The notes under the pieces were generated by a model that saw nothing but the letters and a program-made list of their open reading frames with translations, had not been told where the DNA came from and searched no databases. The position numbers were made by a program, and so were the translations under genes. This document shows positions 51,288 to 61,348 of a stretch of 64,000 nt of DNA, one piece after another. Within the stretch, counting starts at the first letter, position 1, and every line of letters begins with the position of its first letter. Origin of the DNA: Phormidium sp. OSCR (GTDB lineage Bacteria; Cyanobacteriota; Cyanobacteriia; Cyanobacteriales; Geitlerinemataceae); assembly GCA_001314905.1 (NCBI GenBank), contig LJZT01000002.1:62001-126000 (forward strand). The letters run 5' to 3'.

Positions 51288-52841
51288 CTATAACTGGACT
51301 TTGGGGGGCATTCCCACTTCTCGCGGCGTGACAAACTTGCCCTCAAAACTCACAGCACGATTTTCAAATGTCCTGGCCTTAGCTAAATCCAGCCGTAAAT
51401 CAGCAATCTCTTGATTCTCTGACATTCCGCCCAAAACATAAATGAGTAATTTCCGAGCTAAGTCTTTTCCCGAGACACGAATCCGGCGTTTGTTGGGGTC
51501 ATAGAGGACGCCATACCATAAGGATTGAGGCAATTCTATCGACGTAAAGCCGCCGTCATCATCAAACTTCTGGAGACGATTCAAGGCTTCGACGACAGAA
51601 ATCTGACGTTGGAACACGACAACTCCTAAAGCTTGTGCTAAAGCCACTTGTCCGACGGGACGAAAGAGAAGATTTCCCTCGCCTGAACCGCTTTCAAAGC
51701 TAAATCGTCGTAAATACGGAGTTTCGACTCCCAATTCCATGCGTTTGTAACTCGGAAGGGTCGCCAAACCATCCCAGAGACGCATCAATTCGGATAATCC
51801 TTCGGCTAAGTCGTCGGCGGTGGGACGTGGGGGAATGGTTCCGGGGTAGTCGGCTAGCCAATGGGGAAAGCGAGGCGTTAAATAGCCAACGGTCATGTCT
51901 CGCAAGGCCTGGAGGGTGGTGAGGACTAGGGATTTCGCGGAGACACTGGCCCCATCCCAGTTAATGCGGGGGCGACGGCTATCGTCATCTCGGAGGAGGG
52001 GATGGGTGACGGCGATTTGACGGCTGATAATGGCAAATCCATCGTCTTCGTCTAATAGGGTGACTTGACCTTTGCTGAGTTTCACGGCCATGAGGTTGAC
52101 ATGGACGAAAATTGAGCGGATACGCTGTCTGGCGTCTTCTCGGGTTTCTCGGGGTAAGACGGCGGGAATCAACTCAATGCCGAGGGTTTCTTGGGCCAAG
52201 TCTTGCATGGCGGCGGGGGTGGTGTTGTTGGCGGCGGCGAGGTGGTCGAGGTTGAGGGGGGTTCCGGTGGGTTTCTGGCTACGACTGAGGGGTTGCAGGG
52301 TTCCGGTTTGCAGTAGGGTCATCAGGCCTTGGATTCCCATGAGTCGATGTTGTCCGTCTAAGGCGAAGATGGAGATGGATGGGGGGAGGTTGAGATGGCC
52401 GATGTCCCGGATGTCGGTTAGGGGGGTGAAGTCGGCGGCGGATTGTGTGGCCCGTCCGTCGTCTCCCCATTGGCTGGCTTGGGGGTTGTCTACCCAGTCG
52501 GGACTGATGACGGCGAGGAGGGGCGGAAATTTGCGATCGCGCCTTCCGGCAAGATATTCTGTGAGGGGAGCTTGCCGTGACCAGTTGAGGGGACGTTGGT
52601 AAAGGCGGTCGATGGTCTCTGGGTTGATGGAGATGTTGGCGGTTTTGGGGTCTCGTTGCTGGTGGAATAGGGGGAGTTCTGCGGCAAAGCCGACTCGTTC
52701 GGCTAGCCAGGCGAGGCTGACTGAGGCTAGGTAGGCTTCGGTGTTTCCCATCTGGGTCTTCTGCACGAGGACTGTGTTTGGGTTATCTTGGTAGGAGGGT
52801 TCAGCAGTTGAATTTAGGTGCGTTGGTATTATAGGGGTCAT
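51288..52841 (-). CDS. dndB: DGQHR-domain protein, DndB homolog
   Basis: The family-defining motif is 'SISIFALDGQHRLMGIQGLM', about 160 residues into the protein. The segment 'VQKTQMGNTEAYLASVSLAWL' resembles the DndB N-terminus, and 'PAVLPRETREDARQRIRSIFVHVNLMAVKLSKGQ' the ParB-like middle. I place the start at 52841 (MTPIIPTHLN), not at 52892, because the latter would put a perfect 18-bp palindrome inside the coding region. DndB in phosphorothioation systems is known to bind DNA and repress or modulate dnd genes. It is divergent from dndC, not in the usual dndBCDE operon order. Family confidence is good; role in this incomplete setting is inferred. Confidence 0.82.
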   Translation of the reverse strand: MTPIIPTHLNSTAEPSYQDNPNTVLVQKTQMGNTEAYLASVSLAWLAERVGFAAELPLFHQQRDPKTANISINPETIDRLYQRPLNWSRQAPLTEYLAGRRDRKFPPLLAVISPDWVDNPQASQWGDDGRATQSAADFTPLTDIRDIGHLNLPPSISIFALDGQHRLMGIQGLMTLLQTGTLQPLSRSQKPTGTPLNLDHLAAANNTTPAAMQDLAQETLGIELIPAVLPRETREDARQRIRSIFVHVNLMAVKLSKGQVTLLDEDDGFAIISRQIAVTHPLLRDDDSRRPRINWDGASVSAKSLVLTTLQALRDMTVGYLTPRFPHWLADYPGTIPPRPTADDLAEGLSELMRLWDGLATLPSYKRMELGVETPYLRRFSFESGSGEGNLLFRPVGQVALAQALGVVVFQRQISVVEALNRLQKFDDDGGFTSIELPQSLWYGVLYDPNKRRIRVSGKDLARKLLIYVLGGMSENQEIADLRLDLAKARTFENRAVSFEGKFVTPREVGMPPKVQL

Positions 52842-52858
52842 TTTAACTGTCTCTAACT

Positions 52859-52876
52859 GAATAGATATATCTATTC
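52859..52876. promoter_or_regulatory. Perfect 18-bp palindrome between dndB and dndC, operator candidate
   Basis: GAATAGATATATCTATTC equals its own reverse complement. It lies 17 bp upstream of the chosen dndB start and 60 bp upstream of the dndC ATG, in an AT-rich spacer. That position suits a repressor site controlling both promoters; DndB itself is the obvious candidate binder, by inference. Confidence 0.65.
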
Positions 52877-52935
52877 GCAAGTGTCTTATCATTTTACCAC
52901 TTCAGCAAACTTTTAGAAGTAGGAGATTTTTGAAT

Positions 52936-54489
52936 ATGGTATCAACCCAGAAAACAAAACAACAGTCTAAAAATCGTAGCATTGAAGAATTCACTTCCGA
53001 TATAAAACTACTGACCAAAGAAGTTCAAGATTTATACCGTCTCGATCAGATACCGTGGGTCATTGGTTACTCAGGGGGTAAAGATAGTACGGCAACTCTC
53101 CAGTTGATCTGGAATGCGCTCAAAGAATTACCCAAGGATAAACTCACCAAAACAGTCCATGTAATTACCACAGACACCCTCGTTGAAAATCCTATCGTAT
53201 CGGCTTGGGTGAAGAACTCACTCAAGAAAATAGAGGTAGAAGCTAAGTCTCAAGACTTACCATTCGAGACACATTTGTTGCAGCCTGCTGCTAAAGAAAC
53301 GTTCTGGGTTGGACTAATTGGTAAAGGCTACCCCGCACCGAAGGGTAAATTTCGCTGGTGTACTGAGCGGCTTAAAATTAAGCCATCTAATCATTTTATC
53401 CGAGAAGTCATTAGACAATCGGGTGAAGCGATACTAGTCTTGGGAATTCGTAAAGCTGAAAGTACTAAACGAGCTAATCGGATGGAGCGATATGAGGCTC
53501 ATCGTGTTCGAAAACACTTGAGTCCCAACATGAATTTACCGAATTCTTTGGTTTATAGCCCTATCGAAGATTGGCAAAATGATGAGGTATGGCTTTATCT
53601 GATGCAATGGGATAATCCTTGGGGCTACAGCAATAAAGACTTGTTAACTATGTATCGTGGTGCTAGTGCTGACAATGAATGTCCTCTTGTCGTTGATACC
53701 ACGACTCCGAGTTGCGGAAGTTCTCGGTTTGGTTGTTGGGTTTGTACTCTTGTAAGCCAAGATAAGTCATTATCGGCGATGATTCAGAATGACGAAGAAA
53801 AAGCATGGATGGAACCATTGCTAGATCTTCGTGCTGAACTAGATACACCTGAAAGTCGTAATATGCGCGACTTTCGGCGGCGTAACGGGAAAGTCCAACT
53901 TTATGAACGAAATCTGGAGGGTTCGGTTTCCATTGAACCAATTCCAGGTCCATTTACGAAAGCGGGTCGAGAATATTGGCTACGTCGTCTTCTTGCAACT
54001 CAAGAAACCGTCCGTCGAACCGCTCCCCCCGAAATGCGGGACATCACCCTCATCACAACCGAAGAACTCAGCGAAATCCGGCGGATTTGGCTCGAAGAAC
54101 GTCATGAATTCGACGATCGCCTGCCCACAGTATACCGAGAAATCACCGGCAAACCCTTCAAAGACCCTCGGCCTGGTGCCGACCAATCCCTCCTCGGACT
54201 CGACGAGTGGAACATCCTCGAAGACCTCTCCGACGGAGACGCCATGGAACTTGAACTCATGGCCAAACTCCTCGACACCGAACGCCAGTACCACACCAAA
54301 CTCAACCGCAAAGGCATCTACGACGCCTTAGAAAAATGCTTTGAGACCAGTTCCCGTTCCCCCGAAGAAGCCATCGCCAACGCTCACCGGAAACGGGAAC
54401 TCAAAGAAGCCGCCGCCGCTGGAGATGTGGCCAAAGTTAAACAACTGACTTGGTCAGATCTCAAATTCGGCGACTCCCCAGACTCCTAA
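52936..54489 (+). CDS. dndC: DndC-family ATP-dependent sulfurtransferase
   Basis: The protein has the PP-loop 'WVIGYSGGKDSTATLQLIW' near residues 45-60, then 'FRWCTERLKIKPSNHFI', 'ILVLGIRKAESTKRANRM', 'YSPIEDWQNDEVWLYLM' and the Cys cluster 'TPSCGSSRFGCWVCTLV'. These are the hallmarks of DndC, which uses ATP and a Fe-S centre in replacing a DNA phosphate oxygen with sulfur. ATG at 52936 and TTG at 52930 are both possible after AGGAG. The first two thirds are AT-rich, the last third GC-rich, which suggests a mosaic. dndD and dndE are not nearby. The stop overlaps the convergent gene by 4 bp. Confidence 0.9.
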   Translation: MVSTQKTKQQSKNRSIEEFTSDIKLLTKEVQDLYRLDQIPWVIGYSGGKDSTATLQLIWNALKELPKDKLTKTVHVITTDTLVENPIVSAWVKNSLKKIEVEAKSQDLPFETHLLQPAAKETFWVGLIGKGYPAPKGKFRWCTERLKIKPSNHFIREVIRQSGEAILVLGIRKAESTKRANRMERYEAHRVRKHLSPNMNLPNSLVYSPIEDWQNDEVWLYLMQWDNPWGYSNKDLLTMYRGASADNECPLVVDTTTPSCGSSRFGCWVCTLVSQDKSLSAMIQNDEEKAWMEPLLDLRAELDTPESRNMRDFRRRNGKVQLYERNLEGSVSIEPIPGPFTKAGREYWLRRLLATQETVRRTAPPEMRDITLITTEELSEIRRIWLEERHEFDDRLPTVYREITGKPFKDPRPGADQSLLGLDEWNILEDLSDGDAMELELMAKLLDTERQYHTKLNRKGIYDALEKCFETSSRSPEEAIANAHRKRELKEAAAAGDVAKVKQLTWSDLKFGDSPDS

Positions 54490-56108
54490 CGGGGAAACCA
54501 ATGTAATAATGAGGTTTGCTTGCGATCGCGCGATCGCAGATACCGCAGCAAATGCTCCCCACTCAACGGAGGTAACAGATAATGCTGTAACTCCAGCGAG
54601 TGCAACATCCAGGGTAGACCATACCCCGCGCGATCGCTTAACCCCAAAATTGGCAAACTCGCAAAACGGGAATCCTCACGTAGCTGACTGGCCCAATTGC
54701 GGCCTTGGGCCTCACTGAGATCTCCCTGAAGCGTCACCATATCAACCGAAGTCCCCAACGACTGACTCAACGCCTCCTGAGGTGTCTCCACAAACTGCAC
54801 CTCATAGCGATTTTGTCGGAACAGCCGCTGAGTTTCTCGCAACTGCGTCGGCGTCTCACCCACCGCCAACACCCGCGTTGTATCACTCCTAGACCCCGAA
54901 TTCTTCCAATTCGTCGGACAGTCATCACATAACGTACATTCCGGGCCATCATAAACACGACCATAACGAGTGGGAATCGGCAGATGACAGCGTTGACATT
55001 CCAACACCGTATAACGTCCCTCCAAGAAATTCTCAAAACAACGCATATCTCCCATCAAATAAAGCTTACGAAAATCCGCTCGCTGTTGCAGTCGCCGCCA
55101 GAAGTTCTCAAACTCAAAGCGATAGCCTTCATAGCCATACACCGCACCCGGAAACCCCAGACGTCCCTGATGAGGACTCATAATCCCCTTACCGCGACTG
55201 AGATAGTACGCCACATAGCTTTTCAGTAACTCATCCGGCGAAACCGTCATCGCCGTAGACGGAGACACCGACTCCCTCGATGTCTCTGGCGGGGGTAACT
55301 CCGGCCGAGGTAGAGGACGCAATAACTGCTCTTGATGAATAAACGCCGTCTCCCGTAAGGCCTCATGAGCCGCTTGTAACTCACAATAGCGGCGATCGCG
55401 CTCCAACGATCGCGCCAACTGTTGCGCCAACAAAAGCGTCGTATCAATCTCCCGCTGCGACCAACTGCGGGCCGTATAACATTGATGGACCGCCAAAAGT
55501 CCCCACAACGACAATCCCTGCATTTCTTGCAAACGCACAGGAACCACCAACTTCGCTGAAACCTCAAAAAAGCACTCTAAAATCTTCGTCGGACAGCGAT
55601 CGAGATCCATCGAATTTAAATCCGCGATCGCCTGGAGTTTCCCCTCCTGAAACTGTAGAATCTCCTCAGCACTAAAAAAGCGACCTAAACGGCATTTAAG
55701 CATCGATGAGCGTCCCGGTGCATGAGACTCCGCCACCACCGTCGCCTCCCACTTCCGAGTCGTTCGGCAAAGAATCACCCGGTCCGCGCGTAAAATTTTT
55801 CGGACCCCATCGACCGTCTCATGTAACAGGGCCGGAAACTGATCCGAAAAACGCTCAGAAATCGGCTTGGCTATCGTCGTCTCCTGGGACTCAACCGGGG
55901 CCAGCACCTGACGACTCGGAGACACCGGTTCCTCACCCACCGGTTGAAGCTGATGATTTTCTACAACAGTTGCATGGGACAAATGCGTCGTTTCCACCGT
56001 TCCATAAGGCATTTCCTGATGACAGCGAGGACAGAACCAGCGCAACGTCCCTTGACGGACATAGCCTAATAAAGGGTAAGAACAACAAGGACAGAGAAAA
56101 TTTGACAT
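54486..56108 (-). CDS. GAF-domain protein with zinc ribbons and a degenerate receiver
   Basis: The start at 56108 (MSNFLCPCCSYPLLGYV) has GAGGTG upstream. Residues 5-35 hold CPCC and CPRC pairs, a zinc ribbon. A GAF domain follows ('ALLHETVDGVRKILRADRVILCRT', 'AKLVVPVRLQEMQGLSLWGLLAVHQC', 'EIDTTLLLAQQLARSLERDR'). A central domain ends in a second zinc site 'CQRCHLP...CTLCDDC'. The final 115 residues ('TRVLAVGETPTQLRETQRLF', 'VDMVTLQGDLSEAQGRNWASQLRED') look like a receiver domain whose phospho-acceptor Asp region is altered. It should be a cytosolic signal protein. Bilin binding is doubtful since no canonical GAF Cys-His is seen. It is convergent with dndC. Confidence 0.72.
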   Translation of the reverse strand: MSNFLCPCCSYPLLGYVRQGTLRWFCPRCHQEMPYGTVETTHLSHATVVENHQLQPVGEEPVSPSRQVLAPVESQETTIAKPISERFSDQFPALLHETVDGVRKILRADRVILCRTTRKWEATVVAESHAPGRSSMLKCRLGRFFSAEEILQFQEGKLQAIADLNSMDLDRCPTKILECFFEVSAKLVVPVRLQEMQGLSLWGLLAVHQCYTARSWSQREIDTTLLLAQQLARSLERDRRYCELQAAHEALRETAFIHQEQLLRPLPRPELPPPETSRESVSPSTAMTVSPDELLKSYVAYYLSRGKGIMSPHQGRLGFPGAVYGYEGYRFEFENFWRRLQQRADFRKLYLMGDMRCFENFLEGRYTVLECQRCHLPIPTRYGRVYDGPECTLCDDCPTNWKNSGSRSDTTRVLAVGETPTQLRETQRLFRQNRYEVQFVETPQEALSQSLGTSVDMVTLQGDLSEAQGRNWASQLREDSRFASLPILGLSDRAGYGLPWMLHSLELQHYLLPPLSGEHLLRYLRSRDRKQTSLLHWFPR

Positions 56109-56579
56109 CAGCTTCACCTCAATAGGACGTTTAAAAACATTGCGATCGCAACCCATCCTCACCCTGAAACCATCGTTTTGCCGCAACGTATTATGATAAG
56201 TTATCTTCTAAAATTCTAAATCACCGCCCTAACCGATTTCCGGAATTTCGGGCATCTTGTATCAAGAATTAATATTCAGTGACGTACCGCCTCCCCAGAC
56301 CCATTTTCTCCCCAGACTCCCTTGACAAAATGACCAAAACTCCCCTCAATAAAACAACACAGCTATTGTTTAACTCCTCCTTGCGTCCCCCAGACCCGCC
56401 ATTTTCCTAAACAAATGTAACGAAATGTTGCAAATTTTCTATCAAATTGTTTCAGAACCCTGATTTTGCTAAAGGCCCCCTAACATTATTTGGTAAAAAC
56501 ACCTATATAGCTAAATTCCACAAGCCCATCCCAGACCAGGTTTAGTAAAATCACGAATCGCGTAAGGAGTAACCCATTC
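56109..56579. promoter_or_regulatory. chlH leader and promoter region
   Basis: The 471-bp spacer contains no gene. It has TTGACA at 56322 with only a weak CTCAAT/CAATAA box 17-19 bp later, repeated CCCCAGAC words, an AT-rich stretch and AAGGAG (56564-56569) ten bases before the chlH ATG. The exact transcription start cannot be told. Confidence 0.45.
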
Positions 56580-59500
56580 ATGTTCACCCACGTCAAGCCC
56601 ACCGTTCGCCACATTCAGGCACCCGACGACCTCAACGGTCGCACCCTAATCAAGGTGGTCTATGTCGTGCTCGAATCGCAATATCAGAGTGCCTTGTCCG
56701 CCGCCGCCCAAGCCATCAACGCCAACAACCCCAACCTGGCCATCGAACTGAGCGGCTACCTCATCGAAGAACTGCGCGACCCTGAAAACTGCGAAGACCT
56801 GAAACGGGATGTCGCCCAAGCCAACATCTTCATCGGCTCCCTCATCTTCATCGAAGACCTAGCCGAAAAAGTCATCGAAGCCGTCCAACCCGCTCGCGAC
56901 ACCCTCGACGCCGCCATCGTCTTCCCCTCCATGCCCGACGTCATGCGGCTCAACAAACTCGGCAGCTTCTCCATGGCGCAACTTGGACAATCCAAGAGTG
57001 CCATCGCCCAGTTCATGAGAAAGCGCAAAGAGCAATCCGGCGCCTCCTTCCAAGACGGAATGCTCAAACTGCTGCGCACCCTGCCCAAAGTCCTCAAATA
57101 TATGCCCGTGGACAAAGCCCAGGACGCGCGCAACTTCATGCTTAGCTTCCAATACTGGCTTGGCGGTTCCCCCGACAACCTGGAAAACTTCCTACTGATG
57201 CTGGCCGACAAATACGTCCTGCCCGAAGGAAACCGGGGCGTCACCTACAACGACCCCGTCGTCTACCCCGACATGGGCATCTGGCATCCCCTCGCCCCCC
57301 AGATGTTCGAAGACGTCAAAGAATACCTCAACTGGTATAACTCCCGTCGGGACATCAGCGACGACCACAAAGACCCCCTCGCCCCCACCGTTGGGTTAGT
57401 CTTACAACGCACCCACCTCGTTACCGGAGACGACGCCCACTACGTCGCCATGGTGCAAGAATTTGAATCCCTCGGCGCCCGCGTCATCCCCATCTTTTCC
57501 GGTGGCTTAGACTTCTCCCAACCCGTCAACAAATTCTTCTGGGAACAAGGAGAAACCGATAACCCCAACAACAAAGCCTTCGTCGATGTCGTCGTCTCCC
57601 TAACCGGCTTCGCCCTCGTTGGCGGTCCCGCCCGTCAAGACCATCCCAAAGCCATCGACTCCCTCAAGCGGCTCAACTGCCCCTACATGGTCGCCCTACC
57701 CCTGGTCTTCCAAACCACCGAAGAATGGGAAGATAGCGACCTAGGACTGCACCCGATTCAAGTCGCCCTACAAATCGCCATCCCCGAACTCGACGGGGCC
57801 ATCGAACCCATCGTTCTCTCGGGACGCGATGGGGCAACCGGCAAGGCCCACGCCATGCAAGACCGCATCGAAGCGGTTGCAACCCGGGCCATGAAATGGG
57901 CTAACCTGCGGCGTAAACCCAAACTGCACAAAAAAGTTGCCATCACCATCTTCAGCTTCCCCCCCGACAAAGGCAACGTGGGAACCGCCGCCTATCTCGA
58001 TGTCTTCGGCAGCATTCACGAAGTCGCCACCGCCCTGCAACGCAACGGCTACCGCATCGAAGACCTGCCCGAGAATCCCCAGGAGTTGATGAACGCGGTC
58101 ATCCATGATGCCACCGCCCAATATGCCAGCCCCGAACTCAACGTGGCCTATCGGATGCCCGTTGACGAATACGAAAACCTCACCCCCTACGCCAAACGCC
58201 TAGAGGAAAACTGGGGGTCGGCACCGGGAACCCTCAACAGCGACGGGCAAAACCTGTTGGTCTACGGTAAACAGTTCGGCAACCTGTTCATCGGCGTCCA
58301 ACCCACCTTTGGCTACGAAGGCGACCCAATGCGGTTGTTGTTCAGCCGGTCTGCCAGTCCTCACCACGGTTTCGCCGCCTACTACACCTATCTCGAACAG
58401 ATTTGGCAAGCCGACGCCGTTCTCCACTTTGGCACCCATGGGTCCCTGGAGTTCATGCCCGGTAAACAAATGGGAATGTCGGGAACCTGCTACCCCGATA
58501 GTTTGATTGGCAACATTCCCAACCTTTACTACTACGCTGCCAACAACCCCAGCGAAGCCACCATCGCCAAACGCCGCAGCTACGCTGAAACCATTTCCTA
58601 CCTCACGCCACCAGCGGAAAATGCCGGCCTTTATAAAGGTCTCAAAGAACTCGGCGAACTGGTGGGGTCCTACCAAACCCTCAAAGATGGCGGACGGGGC
58701 ATTCCCATCGTCAACACCATCGTTGAGAAAGCCCGCATGGTCAATCTCGACAAAGATATCGACTTCCCCGAAGCTGATGCCAAAGACCTCAGTCAAGATG
58801 AACGGGATACTATCGTTGGCTTGGTCTACAAGCAACTAATGGAAATTGAGTCGCGGTTACTGCCCTGTGGCTTACACGTTATCGGCAAACCGCCTACCGC
58901 CGAAGAAGCCGTTGCCACTCTGGTCAGTATCGCCAGCATTGACCGGGAAGAAGAAGGCATTGTCGGACTTCCCAGCCTCTTGGCCCAAAGTCTCGACCGC
59001 AACATCCAAGACATTTACAGCAACAACGATAAAGGGGTTCTCGCCGATGTGGAGTTGAACCAGAAAATCGTTGAGGCGACTCGTGAATGTGTTGGGGCCA
59101 TGGTAGCCCAGAAAACCGACAGCGATGGTCGGGTGCGTCTCGAGAATCTGGGCAACTGGCTGCAACGGATGATTAAGGATGAACCCTGGTATGAGGTTCT
59201 TAAGGCGGCTGGCTTCCATCGGGTGGATAAAGAGGCTTTAGATAAGCTGATTGAGTATCTCAACTTCTGTCTCAAGCAGGTTTGTGCGGACAACGAACTG
59301 GGGTCTCTGTTGCGGGCCTTGGAAGGGGAATATGTGCTACCGGGTCCCGGTGGTGACCCCATCCGCAACCCCGATGTCTTGCCCACGGGTAAAAATATCC
59401 ATGCCCTCGACCCCCAAGCGATTCCCACGGCGGCAGCGGTTCAAGCGGCTAAGATTGTGGTTGACCGCTTGGTGGAACGGCAACGCCAGGAAAACGGCAA

Positions 59501-60575
59501 TGAGTATCCTGAAACCATCGCCTGTGTGCTTTGGGGAACGGACAACATCAAGACCTATGGGGAATCCTTGGCCCAAATCATGTGGATGGTTGGGGTGAAA
59601 CCGGTTCCTGATGCGTTGGGACGGGTGAACAAGTTAGACTTGATTCCCTTAGAAGAGTTGGGCCGGCCTCGGATTGATGTGGTGGTCAACTGTTCTGGGG
59701 TCTTCCGTGACTTGTTTGTGAATCAGATGGCCTTGTTGGATAAGGCGATTAAGATGGCTGCCGAAGCGGATGAACCGGTGGAGATGAACTTTGTTCGCAA
59801 ACACGCGATTAAACAAGCCGAGGAGATGGGGATTAACCTGCGTCAAGCGGCGACTCGGGTGTTCTCCAATGCGTCAGGGTCCTATGCGGCGAACATCAAC
59901 CTGGCGGTGGAAAACAGCACTTGGGAGGAGGAGTCGGAGTTACAAGAGATGTATCTGACTCGTAAGTCCTTCGCCTTCAATGCGGATAATCCCGGCATGA
60001 TGGAACAAGACCGCAAGGTGTTTGAGTCGGCCCTATCCACGGCAGATGCGACGTTCCAAAACTTGGATTCTTCGGAAATCAGTTTGACGGATGTGTCCCA
60101 TTACTTCGACTCTGACCCCACGAAGGTGGTCTCGAAGTTACGTAAGGATGGCAAGAAACCCAATTCTTATATTGCTGATACGACGACGGCGAATGCCCAG
60201 GTTCGCAGTCTCTCGGAAACGGTGCGTCTGGATTCGCGGACGAAGATGCTGAACCCGAAATGGTATGAGGGAATGTTGTCTCATGGCTATGAGGGGGTTC
60301 GGGAACTCTCGAAACGCCTGGTGAACACCATGGGTTGGTCGGCGACGGCGGACGCGGTGGATAACTGGGTTTATGAGGAAGCCAATGACACCTTTATTAA
60401 GGATAAGGAGATGCAGGAACGCCTGATGAATCTCAATCCTCATTCGTTCCGCAAGATGGTGGGAACGTTGCTGGAGGTCCATGGCCGTGGTTATTGGGAA
60501 ACCAGTGATGAGAACTTGGAACGTCTGATGGAGTTGTATCAACAGGTTGAGGACCGGATTGAGGGGGTTGAGTAG
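56580..60575 (+). CDS. chlH: Magnesium chelatase subunit H
   Basis: This protein of 1331 residues is the normal length for ChlH. It starts '[36 protein letters not shown]' and shows the cobN/magnesium chelatase fold throughout, including '[63 protein letters not shown]' with porphyrin-site His and Glu residues. ChlH binds protoporphyrin IX and, with ChlI and ChlD, inserts magnesium, the first step of the chlorophyll branch. ChlI and ChlD are not in the window. A strong intrinsic terminator follows 41 bp after the stop, so it is monocistronic at its 3' end. Confidence 0.98.
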   Translation: MFTHVKPTVRHIQAPDDLNGRTLIKVVYVVLESQYQSALSAAAQAINANNPNLAIELSGYLIEELRDPENCEDLKRDVAQANIFIGSLIFIEDLAEKVIEAVQPARDTLDAAIVFPSMPDVMRLNKLGSFSMAQLGQSKSAIAQFMRKRKEQSGASFQDGMLKLLRTLPKVLKYMPVDKAQDARNFMLSFQYWLGGSPDNLENFLLMLADKYVLPEGNRGVTYNDPVVYPDMGIWHPLAPQMFEDVKEYLNWYNSRRDISDDHKDPLAPTVGLVLQRTHLVTGDDAHYVAMVQEFESLGARVIPIFSGGLDFSQPVNKFFWEQGETDNPNNKAFVDVVVSLTGFALVGGPARQDHPKAIDSLKRLNCPYMVALPLVFQTTEEWEDSDLGLHPIQVALQIAIPELDGAIEPIVLSGRDGATGKAHAMQDRIEAVATRAMKWANLRRKPKLHKKVAITIFSFPPDKGNVGTAAYLDVFGSIHEVATALQRNGYRIEDLPENPQELMNAVIHDATAQYASPELNVAYRMPVDEYENLTPYAKRLEENWGSAPGTLNSDGQNLLVYGKQFGNLFIGVQPTFGYEGDPMRLLFSRSASPHHGFAAYYTYLEQIWQADAVLHFGTHGSLEFMPGKQMGMSGTCYPDSLIGNIPNLYYYAANNPSEATIAKRRSYAETISYLTPPAENAGLYKGLKELGELVGSYQTLKDGGRGIPIVNTIVEKARMVNLDKDIDFPEADAKDLSQDERDTIVGLVYKQLMEIESRLLPCGLHVIGKPPTAEEAVATLVSIASIDREEEGIVGLPSLLAQSLDRNIQDIYSNNDKGVLADVELNQKIVEATRECVGAMVAQKTDSDGRVRLENLGNWLQRMIKDEPWYEVLKAAGFHRVDKEALDKLIEYLNFCLKQVCADNELGSLLRALEGEYVLPGPGGDPIRNPDVLPTGKNIHALDPQAIPTAAAVQAAKIVVDRLVERQRQENGNEYPETIACVLWGTDNIKTYGESLAQIMWMVGVKPVPDALGRVNKLDLIPLEELGRPRIDVVVNCSGVFRDLFVNQMALLDKAIKMAAEADEPVEMNFVRKHAIKQAEEMGINLRQAATRVFSNASGSYAANINLAVENSTWEEESELQEMYLTRKSFAFNADNPGMMEQDRKVFESALSTADATFQNLDSSEISLTDVSHYFDSDPTKVVSKLRKDGKKPNSYIADTTTANAQVRSLSETVRLDSRTKMLNPKWYEGMLSHGYEGVRELSKRLVNTMGWSATADAVDNWVYEEANDTFIKDKEMQERLMNLNPHSFRKMVGTLLEVHGRGYWETSDENLERLMELYQQVEDRIEGVE

Positions 60576-60615
60576 GCCCTGAGGCTGACGGGTTTTCCCT
60601 CTGAGATTTGGTTTG

Positions 60616-60645
60616 GCCCCCTTCTGAAATGGAGGGGGCTTTTTT
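60616..60645 (+). terminator. Intrinsic terminator of chlH
   Basis: GCCCCCTTC and GGAGGGGGC form a nine-pair stem (one G-T) around TGAAAT, followed directly by TTTTTT. This is a textbook rho-independent terminator. Confidence 0.92.
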
Positions 60646-60780
60646 GGGGTAATTTGTGAAACTCTAGTGAACCTGAGTTCAGCTTAAGTAGGGTTTGCTG
60701 AAAAAGTTACCAAAAGCTAGGGGGAAAATGCACAAGAAGCCGGCCTTCTTAATCCACTCATTCACGTCATAACTCAAATT
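60646..60780. other. Short spacer with possible IS end
   Basis: No gene is present. GGGTTTGCTGAAAAAGT near 60690 resembles terminal sequence words of some cyanobacterial insertion elements, and AAGAAGCCGGCCTTCTT forms a small palindrome. Both are only suggestive. Confidence 0.35.
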
Positions 60781-61068
60781 TCAAGTTTTCCGTACCAGTC
60801 GTTCAACACGCTGCCGTAGGGTGTTATTCAAACATTCAATACGGCTCGTTTTCCCTGAATCCTTGCTCACGGCTTGATGCCGTTGATTAGGAATCACCGG
60901 GATGGGCTGTCGAGTTGGGTTTTCAACAAACTGTCGTCCACAGTCCCGGCCACGAAATCGAGGTTTACCATCATGAATGTGTCCGTATTTGATGATGTTT
61001 GTAGATTGGCACTTGGGACAGTTTATTAATCTATAGCAATCGAAGATTGCCTGATTGACACTCAGCAA
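60781..61068 (-). pseudogene. IS1-type transposase remnant with internal deletion
   Basis: The frame reads INCPKCQSTNIIKYGHIHDG, 'GRDCGRQFVENPTRQPIP' and then jumps to 'AVSKDSGKTSRIECLNNTLRQRVERLVRKT'. The first part is the zinc-ribbon start of InsA and the second is the DNA-binding C-terminal part of InsB; about 120 residues of catalytic core between them are missing. The protein also ends early, before the usual C-terminus. The first 14 codons (MLSVNQAIFDCYRL) lie inside the adjacent MITE-like element, not in the IS. It cannot be active. It is related to the remnant at 3.4 kb. Confidence 0.85.
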
Positions 61069-61213
61069 GGATACTCTGAGTTGGAAGAGAATCTCCTACC
61101 TCTTGCCTCTTGCCATCCCCTCCTGGGAGGGGTGCCCGGAGGGCGGGGTGGGTTATGCCTTTTGCCTTCTTGTCCCCTGTTTTTTGTCCCATTCAGACCA
61201 ACTTTTGCTATAA
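61032..61213. mobile_element. MITE-like element copy 2 (TATAGCAA ends), inverted relative to copy 1
   Basis: TATAGCAA at the left and TTGCTATA at the right bound a 182-bp unit with the same blocks as 21859-22015 in reverse order: GCAATCGAAGATTGC, GAGAATCTCCTACCTCTTGC, CCCCTCC/GGAGGGG, CTTGTCCC...TTTTTTGTCC and TTCAGACCAACTTTTGC. It directly abuts the IS1 remnant and supplies its first codons. Confidence 0.65.
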
Positions 61214-61300
61214 CGGTGTACCATCTCTATGATATCCGAACACGATTACCATTCCGGATTACCGGAAATTTATGGCAGATTAAACCCGTTGCCGTAGGAG

Positions 61301-61333
61301 AAAAAGTCGGGGCAAAAAATATTTCGCCCCGAC
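61301..61333 (-). terminator. Intrinsic terminator of obgE
   Basis: On the minus strand GTCGGGGC and GCCCCGAC form a perfect 8-bp stem and are followed by TTTTT. It begins 16 bp after the obgE stop. Confidence 0.9.
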
Positions 61334-61348
61334 AAGTTTGTATCTAAC

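Noticed and set aside
58200-58835. 211-codon minus-strand ORF inside chlH
   Set aside because: It is a shadow of the GC-rich chlH coding frame and has no family resemblance.
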